Assembly: GCA_946886245.1 (NCBI GenBank)
Contig: CAMPIF010000061.1
Span: forward strand, 1 to 13,664
Source: Ectopseudomonas composti
GTDB taxonomy: Bacteria > Pseudomonadota > Gammaproteobacteria > Pseudomonadales > Pseudomonadaceae
Length of the DNA: 13,664 nt
Direction: 5' to 3'
Shown: positions 7,335 to 13,179 of the stretch, in pieces
How the letters are laid out: every line of letters begins with the position of its first letter
Position numbering within the stretch: position 1 is the stretch's first letter
Notes under the pieces: model-generated
Databases searched by the model: none
The model's input: only the letters and a program-made list of their open reading frames with translations
What the model was told of the DNA's origin: nothing
Translations under genes and position numbers: made by a program

Positions 7335-7464
7335 CTTGCTGTGGAAGGTTCCAGTAGTCGATCCAGCATCGACGAACCACAGGCAAGGTAATCGCGGGAT
7401 CTTCTTCTCGCCACTGCCTTGCCGAACTGGCGGGTAGTGGTATCAAACGACCGTACTTCGGTCG
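7335..7464 (+). repeat. Dense set of overlapping stem-loops upstream of the mgtE leader
   Basis: CTTGCTGTGG (7335-7344) pairs with CCACAGGCAAG (7377-7387) over 10 pairs with one bulged G, and encloses the perfect hairpin GTCGAT-CCAGC-ATCGAC (7357-7373). GGCAAGG (7382-7388) instead pairs with CCTTGCC (7417-7423), enclosing GCGGGA/TCTCGC (7394-7399/7406-7411, one G-U). These two arrangements compete for 7382-7387. A further hairpin CGACCG-TACTT-CGGTCG lies at 7448-7464. The pairing potential is the same on both strands, so orientation is uncertain. Confidence 0.45.
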
Positions 7465-7688
7465 CGCCTTACGACTTCCTACATACATCTGGCCGTTGCC
7501 ATCAGCATTGGCGGCTTTCTAGCGCCTTTGAACTTGCATGCCCCGGCCGGAAAAACCGTAGCGTCTAGATTTTTCAGCGCAAGGTTTTCCAGCGACGGAA
7601 GGCTGTTGCCTGGAATTCTGGCATCGAACCGTAACGTGCCCAGGGGTTTTGAGCCCCTTGTCACTTCATCAACCTACTGGAGGCCGTC

Positions 7689-7781
7689 ATGGACCCTGAC
7701 CCTGGTCGATCTTGCCGTTTGAACCTCAATTACTTCACCCCGTTATCGGCCTTTGGCTGTCGGGGCGTGCCCATGGTCTGA
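7689..7781 (+). CDS. Candidate Mg2+-sensing leader peptide (MgtL-like) upstream of mgtE
   Basis: A 30-codon open frame with a clear ribosome-binding site, GGAGG at 7679-7683, five bases before ATG 7689, ending at TGA 7779-7781, 50 bases before the mgtE start and in a different frame. It starts MDPDPGRSCRLNLNYF and continues with 14 more residues ending in GVPMV. Enteric MgtL, as I remember it, begins Met-Glu-Pro-Asp-Pro and has a basic/Leu/Phe tail. Its acidic-proline start destabilises translating ribosomes at low Mg2+ and so raises expression of the mgtA transporter gene. Here the same Met-acidic-Pro-Asp-Pro start, the Arg-Leu-x-Leu-x-x-Phe pattern and the position before a Mg2+ channel gene point to the same job. 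It could still be a chance small frame; codon-level conservation would decide. Confidence 0.55.
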   Translation: MDPDPGRSCRLNLNYFTPLSAFGCRGVPMV

Positions 7782-7834
7782 CAGATCAGGCATGCCCGCG
7801 GCCGCCTGAAAGGCCCGAAAGGAGCATGCCCATG
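7738..7834 (+). promoter_or_regulatory. Candidate switching RNA leader controlling mgtE translation
   Basis: Three partly exclusive structures are visible. Stem A: CCCCG (7738-7742) with CGGGG (7761-7765), plus CGGCC/GGCTG (7747-7751/7755-7759, one G-U). Stem B: GGGCGTGCC (7763-7771) with GGCATGCCC (7789-7797), plus TGGTCT/AGATCA (7774-7779/7783-7788). It overlaps A by three bases and spans the leader-peptide stop codon. Stem C: GGCATGC (7789-7795) with GCATGCC (7824-7830), which places the mgtE ribosome-binding site AAAGGAG (7818-7824) in the closed loop and touches the start region. B and C cannot coexist. There is no T run, so translational or Rho-dependent control is more likely than intrinsic termination. 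Energies were not computed. Confidence 0.45.
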
Positions 7835-9217
7835 AATCGCGAAGACCTGCTGTTTTCCGTTCGCACCCTGGCCCACTCGCTCGATGCTGCGAGCTTTGCC
7901 AGCCTTGCAACGCACACTCATTCTTCCGACCTGGTAGAGGCGCTCAATGTCCTCAACACGGCGGAAACAGTTTCTCTACTGCTGATCCTGGCCCCACTCG
8001 CCCGCGCAGAACTCTTCGCTCACATCCCGGAGAAGCGCCAGGACACCCTGCTCCGTGCGATGCCGCGCGAGGCTGTGGTAGAGCTGTTTGAACGCATGCC
8101 GTCGGATGACCGAGCCGACCTCTATAACCGCCTGAGCGAGAGGGCCAAGCAGAAGCTTCTGCCCGCGCTAGCCAAGGTCGAGCGCGATGACATCATCAAG
8201 CTGGCTGCCTATCCGGATGGAACTGTCGGATCGGTGACGACCTCGGATTACGTCCGCGTTTCACCCGAGATGACGGTGGCCGGTGCGCTGGAGCATATCC
8301 GCGCGACCGCCCCCGACAAGGAGACCATCTATGTCATCTATGTACTGGACCAGGAGCAGCGACTCGGCGGCACCGTATCACTGCGCGATCTGGTACTGGC
8401 GGATGCGAACGCCACCATCGGCGAAATCATGCGCGGCAGTCCAGTCTTTGCACGCGCTCAGTGGCCTCGCGAGCAGGCTGCGGAGCTGATTCGCCGTTAC
8501 GATCTGCTGGCACTACCGGTGATCAATGGTGGTGAGCGCATGATCGGTATCGTCACGGTCGATGATGCCATGGATATCGAGAAGGAGCAGGACGCTACTC
8601 AGCTCGCCCGTTTCGGCGGTACTGCCGTATTGGACGGCCCCGACCTGGATGTGATCGCGTCCCCGTTCAAGCAGATGTTCAGCGTACGCGTGTTCTGGCT
8701 GGTGGTCCTGACGTTCTTCGGCATTCTGACCAGCACCTTCGTGGCAGCGCAGGAGGAAATTCTGACTCAGGCCATCGTACTGGCTGCGTTCATCGCACCG
8801 ATCGTGGACATGGGCGGTAATACAGGTAGCCAGTCGGCCACCCTGGTCATTCGGGCGATGGCCCTCGGAGAACTCAGGCTCACATGGCGTGATGTATGGC
8901 TGATCATCAAGCGTGAGTTACCCGTAGCGGCAGCACTGGGGGGCGTGATCGCGTTGCTCGAAGTCATCCTGGCGTTCTTCGCCAAGGGCGTCGGCTTCGA
9001 TGTGCTGATGGTAGTCGGCTTTAGCATGCTGATATGCACTGTGCTCGGCGGCGTCATCGGTGCGCTGCTGCCGTTCCTCGCGCGACGCATCGGCACCGAT
9101 CCAGCCACGCTGTCCTCGCCGCTCATCACCTCGATCATGGACCTGCTGGGTGTGTTCATCTACTTCGGCTTTGCCTACGCCTTCCTGGGCGACCTGCTGA
9201 CCCAGGCAGCTGGCTGA
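7832..9217 (+). CDS. mgtE: MgtE-family magnesium channel/transporter
   Basis: A 461-residue Mg2+ channel of the inner membrane, gated by intracellular Mg2+. The frame is open from 7712, but AAAGGAG (7818-7824) sits seven bases before ATG 7832, and the ATG at 7826 is only one base from it, so 7832 is the start. Residues 1-130 form the N domain (MPREAVVELFERMPSDDRAD), followed by two CBS domains (about 135-190 and 195-255; MRGSPVFARAQWPREQAAEL and LLALPVINGGERMIGIVTVD). The transmembrane domain has five helices from about 285. The signature FIAPIVDMGGNTGSQS (320-335) and SPLITSIMDLLGVFIYF (429-445) are intact, the latter with the Asp (437) expected in the ion path. It is preceded by the candidate leader peptide and followed 58 bases later by mgtC. 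Confidence 0.95.
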   Translation: MNREDLLFSVRTLAHSLDAASFASLATHTHSSDLVEALNVLNTAETVSLLLILAPLARAELFAHIPEKRQDTLLRAMPREAVVELFERMPSDDRADLYNRLSERAKQKLLPALAKVERDDIIKLAAYPDGTVGSVTTSDYVRVSPEMTVAGALEHIRATAPDKETIYVIYVLDQEQRLGGTVSLRDLVLADANATIGEIMRGSPVFARAQWPREQAAELIRRYDLLALPVINGGERMIGIVTVDDAMDIEKEQDATQLARFGGTAVLDGPDLDVIASPFKQMFSVRVFWLVVLTFFGILTSTFVAAQEEILTQAIVLAAFIAPIVDMGGNTGSQSATLVIRAMALGELRLTWRDVWLIIKRELPVAAALGGVIALLEVILAFFAKGVGFDVLMVVGFSMLICTVLGGVIGALLPFLARRIGTDPATLSSPLITSIMDLLGVFIYFGFAYAFLGDLLTQAAG

Positions 9218-9234
9218 CTGCGCAATCGTGCCAT

Positions 9235-9257
9235 GGGGCCCGGCTCGGCTGGGCCTC
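9235..9257 (+). terminator. Terminator- or attenuator-like hairpin between mgtE and mgtC
   Basis: GGGGCCCGGC (9235-9244) pairs with GCTGGGCCTC (9248-9257) over ten pairs, two of them G-U, with the loop TCG. It is followed by ATTATTTAA, a broken T-rich tract, and then directly by the mgtC ribosome-binding site AAGGGGG (9265-9271). It may lower mgtC expression relative to mgtE through partial termination, or protect the mgtE message. A full stop of transcription is less likely, as no promoter is seen for mgtC. Confidence 0.5.
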
Positions 9258-9275
9258 ATTATTTAAGGGGGTAGC

Positions 9276-10004
9276 ATGTATATCGCTCAACATATGGATC
9301 TGACCGCGTCACTCAATACCCTGGCGAGTCTGCTGACTGCGTTCCTGCTGGGTGCGGTGATTGGCCTGGAGCGTCAATATCGTCAGCGCACGGCCGGCTT
9401 GCGAACCAACGTACTGGTCGCAGTCGGTGCCGCACTGTTCGTCGATATTGCCATGCGCTTTCACGCCATCTACGGCGGCAGCCCAAGCCCTTTGCACGTG
9501 CTGGCCTATGTGGTCTCAGGCGTGGGTTTCCTGGGAGCCGGCGTGATCATGCGTGAGGAAGGCAATATTCGGGGAATCAACACAGCCGCGACACTGTGGG
9601 GCTCCGCCGCAGTGGGTGTCGCTACGGGTACCGGCATGCTGGTAGAAGCCGTGCTGGGGACCCTGTTTGTGCTGTCGGCCAACACCTTGCTACGCCCAAT
9701 AGTCAATGCGATCAATCGCCAACCCCTCGATGTGGAGTCGGTAGAAGTAACCAATACGGTCTGTGTGATCGCCGACAAGGAACGTCAGCAGGTAATCATG
9801 AAGGCGCTGGAGGCTTCCCTTGAGAGTGGCCGCTTCCCTGTACGCAACCTGGAAGTCAACGCCTTCGGCGAGGACGCCGTGGAGATCGAAGCCACTCTCA
9901 CCGTCACCTCGATCGATGGCGATGAGCTCGATGCTCTGATGCGCAAGTTGACGTCATTACCGGGTGTAAGACAGGCCTTCTGGAGTCCAAGCACAACCGG
10001 TTGA
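9276..10004 (+). CDS. mgtC: MgtC/SapB-family inner-membrane protein
   Basis: A 242-residue protein with the MgtC core and a C-terminal extension. Four or five helices occupy residues 8-145, with the conserved GAVIGLERQYRQRTAGLRTN (26-45) and SGVGFLGAGVIMREEGNIRG (81-100), then NTAATLWGSAAVG. Residues 158-240 form a soluble ACT-like domain, as in Salmonella MgtC. MgtC proteins support growth and virulence under Mg2+ limitation, and in Salmonella inhibit the F1Fo ATP synthase; they are not themselves shown to carry Mg2+. The start at 9276 has AAGGGGG at 9265-9271; an in-frame ATG at 9294 (MDLTASL) is an alternative. It follows mgtE in probable operon, matching a shared role in Mg2+ stress. Confidence 0.92.
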   Translation: MYIAQHMDLTASLNTLASLLTAFLLGAVIGLERQYRQRTAGLRTNVLVAVGAALFVDIAMRFHAIYGGSPSPLHVLAYVVSGVGFLGAGVIMREEGNIRGINTAATLWGSAAVGVATGTGMLVEAVLGTLFVLSANTLLRPIVNAINRQPLDVESVEVTNTVCVIADKERQQVIMKALEASLESGRFPVRNLEVNAFGEDAVEIEATLTVTSIDGDELDALMRKLTSLPGVRQAFWSPSTTG

Positions 10005-10220
10005 GATCCCCCGCAAGCTGATATCCGTGCTGGCTGTGAGATGCGCCGTGCCACGAGAGCGCCCTGGCATTGCGACAACGCACGACTTGTTAGCGTGTAG
10101 ATCCTGCAGACGGTGGCGCGCTCGACAGCGCCGGAAAACTCACTGGCCAGCGTCGGCCCCAGACTCTCCCGGGGCAGCAGGATAGAAGGGTCAGGGCGTA
10201 CGCAGGAAGGAAACGCGCAT

Positions 10221-10254
10221 AAAAAATCCGACACCTGAAAACAGGTATCGGATT
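10221..10254 (-). terminator. Rho-independent terminator downstream of sthA
   Basis: Read on the - strand, AATCCGATACCTG (10254-10242) pairs with CAGGTGTCGGATT (10237-10225) across the loop TTTT, with one A-C mismatch in 13 positions, and is followed by six T residues (10226-10221). This is a classical terminator, placed about 180 bases past the sthA stop, implying a long 3' untranslated end. Confidence 0.85.
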
Positions 10255-10398
10255 CTGCTTGCAACACCCGCCGACACCAAGGTCGAGGCTTATCCGAGCC
10301 GCCCTGGCCACATGGCCGCTTTCAACATTCTGCCGCCTGAGACGCTAGAAGCTCTCCCGATTCGGCCAGCGCCACTCGGAAGCCACTACCCAGCCTGT

Positions 10399-10429
10399 CT
10401 CCCCGACCGGCTCAGGCCGCCGGCCGGAG
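10399..10429 (-). other. GC-rich stem-loop at the sthA 3' end
   Basis: On the - strand CTCC then GGCCGGC (10429-10419) pairs with GCCGGTC (10411-10405) and GGAG (10402-10399), one G-U and a two-base bulge. It begins 4 bases after the sthA stop and has no T run. Probably an mRNA-stabilising or Rho-related structure; function unknown. Confidence 0.35.
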
Positions 10430-10433
10430 CCGC

Positions 10434-11828
10434 TCAAAAAAGCCGGTTGAGACCGTCGAACGCGGCAACCCGATAGGCCTCGGCCATGGTCGGGTAGTTG
10501 AAGGTGGTGTTGATGAAGTACTTGATGCTGTTGGCTTCACCCTTCTGATTCATGATCGCCTGGCCGATGTGGACGATCTCCGAGGCCTGATAGCCGAAGC
10601 AGTGCACGCCCAGCACTTCCAGGGTTTCACGGTGGAAGAGGATCTTCAGCATGCCCACCGGCTCGACCGAGATCTGCGCCCGCGCCATGCCCTTGAAGAA
10701 GGCCTTGCCCACTTCGTAAGGCACCTTGGCCTGAGTCAGTTCCCGCTCGGTCTTGCCGATCGAGCTGATCTCCGGAATGGTGTAAATGCCGGTCGGTACG
10801 TCATCGACGAAACGCCAGCTGCCGTTGTCGACGATGCTGCCGGCGGCAGAACGCCCCTGGTCGGCGGCCGCGCTGGCCAGGCTCGGCCAGCCGATCACGT
10901 CACCGGCAGCGTAGATGTTGCTGACCTCGGTACGGTAATGCTCGTCGACCTGGATCTGACCACGGCTGTTGACCGCGATGCCGATGTTCTCCAGCCCCAG
11001 TTGATCCGTATTGCCGGTGCGGCCGTTACACCACAGCAGTGCGTCGGCCTTGATTTTCTTGCCTGACTTCAGGTGCAGGACCACGCCGTTTTCCACACCC
11101 TCGATGCGCTCGTACTCTTCGTTGTGACGAATCAGCACATTGTTGTTGCGCAGGTGATAGCTCAAGGCGTCGGAGATTTCCGAGTCGAGGAAGCTGAGCA
11201 GTTGATCGCGGTTGTCGATCAGATCGACCAGCACGCCCAGACCACTGAAGATCGAGGCGTACTCGCAGCCAATGACCCCGGCGCCGTAGATGATCAGGCG
11301 GCGCGGCGTGTGACCGAGGCTGAGAATGGTGTCGCTGTCGTAGATACGTGGGTGACGGAAATCGACATCGGCCGGACGATAAGGACGCGAGCCGGTCGCG
11401 ATGACGATCTGCTTGGCCACCAGCTTTTCCACCACGCCGTTGATGCAGACCACTTCCACCGTCTGCTCGTCGGCAAAGCTGGCAGTACCGAAATAGGTAT
11501 CGATGCGGTTGCGCGCATAGTAGCCCGTGCGCGAGGTGACCTGCTTGGCGATCACCTTCTCGGCGCTTTTCAGCACGTCGGGAAAGGAGAACCAGCGCGG
11601 CTCGCCAATCTGGCGGAACATCGGGTTGGTATTGAACTGCATGATCTGCCGCACCGAGTGGCGCAGCGCCTTGGAGGGAATGGTCCCCAGGTGAGTACAG
11701 TTGCCACCGACCAGCGGACGATTGTCCACCACGGCCACCTTGCGCCCGGCCTTGGCCGCGTTCATCGCCGCGCCTTCGCCCGCAGGGCCGGAGCCCAGCA
11801 CCACCACATCGTAGTTGTAGACCGCCAT
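10434..11828 (-). CDS. sthA: Soluble pyridine nucleotide transhydrogenase
   Basis: A 464-residue cytosolic flavoprotein that moves hydride between NADPH and NAD+, balancing the two pools. The FAD-binding [13 protein letters not shown] (12-24) and the second dinucleotide motif [19 protein letters not shown] (about 185-203) are clear, and [15 protein letters not shown] is the family's second FAD contact. In related disulfide reductases the active site is C-x4-C; here it is [13 protein letters not shown], with Thr49 replacing the second Cys. The usual C-terminal catalytic His region reads [10 protein letters not shown]. Both changes are characteristic of SthA and separate it from lipoamide dehydrogenase. 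The start has AAGGAG seven bases upstream. It lies 96 bases after nqrM on the same strand, possibly with its own promoter. Confidence 0.95.
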   Translation of the reverse strand: MAVYNYDVVVLGSGPAGEGAAMNAAKAGRKVAVVDNRPLVGGNCTHLGTIPSKALRHSVRQIMQFNTNPMFRQIGEPRWFSFPDVLKSAEKVIAKQVTSRTGYYARNRIDTYFGTASFADEQTVEVVCINGVVEKLVAKQIVIATGSRPYRPADVDFRHPRIYDSDTILSLGHTPRRLIIYGAGVIGCEYASIFSGLGVLVDLIDNRDQLLSFLDSEISDALSYHLRNNNVLIRHNEEYERIEGVENGVVLHLKSGKKIKADALLWCNGRTGNTDQLGLENIGIAVNSRGQIQVDEHYRTEVSNIYAAGDVIGWPSLASAAADQGRSAAGSIVDNGSWRFVDDVPTGIYTIPEISSIGKTERELTQAKVPYEVGKAFFKGMARAQISVEPVGMLKILFHRETLEVLGVHCFGYQASEIVHIGQAIMNQKGEANSIKYFINTTFNYPTMAEAYRVAAFDGLNRLF

Positions 11829-11878
11829 GTTTACTCCTTCAGATCAGGCCGGAGCGCTTGTGGCGCACCCTCGGCGGG

Positions 11879-11904
11879 GCCGGCAGCGGGTTGCGGCTAC
11901 CGGC
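11879..11904 (-). other. Stem-loop between nqrM and sthA
   Basis: On the - strand GCCGGTAGC (11904-11896) pairs with GCTGCCGGC (11887-11879), nine pairs with one G-U, around an eight-base loop. It starts 20 bases after the nqrM stop and lacks a T run. It may mark the 3' end of the nqr transcript or be a processing site that sets sthA expression apart from the nqr genes. TTGACA (11910-11905, - strand) lies immediately before it, but has no partner -10. Confidence 0.4.
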
Positions 11905-11924
11905 TGTCAAACCATACTGGCAGC

Positions 11925-12155
11925 TCAGCGCTTGCTCGCGTCGTAAGCCAGGTCGGTATTCGGCGCTTCGCTCTGCTCGCGATTGACCTCTTCGCACTTC
12001 TCGCGGCTACCGCCGCAGATCGAGCACTCCTTCTCGATACCCAGGTTGGCGATGCCACCGCAGGAACCGGCGATGGGTTTGCGCCCCATGATCACGCCGA
12101 CGGCCATCATGCCGACGACCAGAATCATGGCCAGAAATACAACCAGAAAAGTCAT
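11925..12155 (-). CDS. nqrM: Na+-NQR maturation protein NqrM
   Basis: A 76-residue protein of the (Na+)-NQR maturation family (former DUF539). One N-terminal membrane helix (about 2-23, FLVVFLAMILVVGMMAVGVI) is followed by a four-cysteine cluster, Cys32, Cys44, Cys47 and Cys54, within SCGGIANLGIEKECSICGGS and REKCEE. NqrM is needed to assemble the Na+-translocating NADH:quinone reductase, apparently by delivering the iron that sits between NqrD and NqrE. Its ATG overlaps the apbE stop (ATGA at 12152-12155), and GGAG lies at a good distance before it, so it is co-translated with apbE. Confidence 0.93.
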   Translation of the reverse strand: MTFLVVFLAMILVVGMMAVGVIMGRKPIAGSCGGIANLGIEKECSICGGSREKCEEVNREQSEAPNTDLAYDASKR

Positions 12156-13177
12156 TGCTCATCTCCTGCAGCGAATAGCTGCTCGAATGCGGTCGTGCCC
12201 TGTGTGACGAAACCCTCGCCCTCACGCGTCACGAAAAACGCCGCGATACCGTTGCGCTCGGCGAAGGCCATGCCGGCTTCCGGCCCAAGCACCATCAATA
12301 GGGTAGACAAGCCATCGGCGCGCAAGGTCGATGGATCAGCCACCGTCACCGCCGCCAGCTTGTGGTTGACCGGCTTGCCGCTCAGCGGATCGAGCGTGTG
12401 CGAGTAGCGCTGGCCGTTCTCTTCGAAATAGTTGCGGTAGTCACCCGAGGTGGAGATACCGTAGCCATCGAGTTGCAGAATACGCTGAGCGACCCGCTGA
12501 TCGTCGCGCGGGGCTTCCAGGCCGATACGCCAGTGGCTGCCATCGGGCTTGAGGCCTGCTGCCTTGAGCTCGCCGGTGGCCTCGACCAGATAACTGGTGA
12601 CCCCCAGCTCGCCCAGACGCGTCACGATCAGATCGACGGCATAACCGGCCGCGATGCTGTTGAAGTCGACTTCAACGTCAACGTCCTTGCACAGCTGCTC
12701 GCCTTCGATTCTCAGGTGCTGTTGACCGACTCGCTGACGCACTTCGGCCAGGCGTTCGGCATCCGGCACCGCCACGCCCTGCCCTTTGGGCCCGAAGCCC
12801 CAGAGGTCGAGCAAGGGCTCCAGCGTCAGGTCGAAGTAGCCCTGACTCTCCTGGTGCAGACGATCACCGGCGCGAACCAGGTCCAGCACGCCCTCGGGCA
12901 TGGCCTGGCAAGTACCCGCTGGCGCACGGTTGAACTGCTCGATCAGCGAATCATCGCGATAGGTGGACATCTGCAGATCGATCTCGGCGAGGATCGCCTC
13001 GGTCGCGGCCTTGAGTTCGGCTTGCGGCGCGACACCTTCACTGCGGACGTATTTGATCGAATAGGTGCTGCCCATGGTCGGGCCACCGAACTCTTCGATC
13101 CGTTCAGAATGCAAGCAGCCCGTTAGGGCTGCCGCCAGGGCGACAGCGATAACGGGCTGGAGTACAGCAGACCTCAT
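12152..13177 (-). CDS. apbE: FAD:protein FMN transferase ApbE (lipoprotein)
   Basis: A 341-residue enzyme that attaches FMN covalently to threonines of target proteins; next to nqr genes the targets are NqrB and NqrC. The open frame extends upstream to 13405, antisense-like and inside nqrF, so the start is set at 13177, which gives a clean lipoprotein signal ending in the lipobox LTGC (Cys21). Family motifs follow: GPTMGSTYSIKY, MSTYRDDSLIEQFN, DFNSIAAGYAVD, DGYGISTSGDYRNYF, the His of YSHTLDPLSGKPV, and PSTLRADGLSTLLMVLG with the metal-binding Asp. It starts 2 bases after the nqrF stop with only a weak ribosome-binding site, so it probably depends on translational coupling. Confidence 0.94.
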   Translation of the reverse strand: MRSAVLQPVIAVALAAALTGCLHSERIEEFGGPTMGSTYSIKYVRSEGVAPQAELKAATEAILAEIDLQMSTYRDDSLIEQFNRAPAGTCQAMPEGVLDLVRAGDRLHQESQGYFDLTLEPLLDLWGFGPKGQGVAVPDAERLAEVRQRVGQQHLRIEGEQLCKDVDVEVDFNSIAAGYAVDLIVTRLGELGVTSYLVEATGELKAAGLKPDGSHWRIGLEAPRDDQRVAQRILQLDGYGISTSGDYRNYFEENGQRYSHTLDPLSGKPVNHKLAAVTVADPSTLRADGLSTLLMVLGPEAGMAFAERNGIAAFFVTREGEGFVTQGTTAFEQLFAAGDEQ

Positions 13178-13179
13178 GC

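Larger units (their letters stand above)
7270..7664 (-). pseudogene. Possible broken reverse-strand reading frame, unknown
   Basis: Two reverse-strand frames abut: one from a GTG at 7664 to 7479 (begins MTRGSKPLGTLRFDARI and contains FPAGACKFKGARK), and one from 7488 to 7270 (contains GSRKARPKYGRLIPL and RQWREEDPAITLPVVRR). Upstream of 7488 the second frame continues back as KAANADGNGQ to a TAG near 7515, exactly where the first frame reads GARK. The two could be one ancestral gene split by a frameshift. I recognise no family. The composition is plausible for protein but the hairpins argue for RNA instead. Weak call. Confidence 0.2.
7136..7688. other. Long intergenic region rich in inverted repeats, no convincing gene
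   Basis: About 550 bases between the phosphodiesterase and the mgtE leader. Base composition is visibly poorer in GC than the flanks (32 of 60 in 7201-7260). The stretch is crowded with inverted repeats, listed separately at 7140-7171, 7170-7226 and 7335-7464. Smaller ones are CAATC/GATTG (7271-7284), GGC-G-GCT/AGC-GCC (7510-7526) and AGGGG/CCCCT (7642-7658). It may contain the promoter and a long 5' leader of mgtE, an unannotated structured RNA, or decayed DNA from an insertion. Confidence 0.5.
10005..10433. other. Convergent intergenic region between mgtC and sthA
   Basis: About 430 bases between converging genes. It contains the sthA-side terminator (10221-10254) and a GC-rich stem-loop next to the sthA stop (10399-10429). 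Open frames here are antisense or low-complexity, and none has a convincing start or recognisable motif. I found no clear intrinsic terminator for mgtC on the + strand; the hairpin at 10225-10254 could serve weakly in that direction. Confidence 0.6.

Noticed and set aside
7712..7831. Longer MgtE starting at 7712 or at 7826
   Set aside because: The extension has no ribosome-binding site and overlaps the leader frame; ATG 7826 is one base from AAAGGAG, whereas 7832 has proper spacing.
7500..7834. M-box (ykoK) magnesium riboswitch
   Set aside because: I looked for the large conserved M-box core and did not see it; the pairings fit a small-frame leader instead.
11905..11910. TTGACA as -35 of an sthA promoter
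   Set aside because: A perfect -35 hexamer on the - strand, but the position 17 bases on reads GCTGCC, nothing like a -10.
11073..12407. Long + strand frame opposite sthA and nqrM
   Set aside because: Shadow frame of GC-rich coding DNA; no motif, and sthA on the other strand is unmistakable. The same holds for 2525-3421, 12362-13126 and the + strand frames at 20-1538 opposite comEC.
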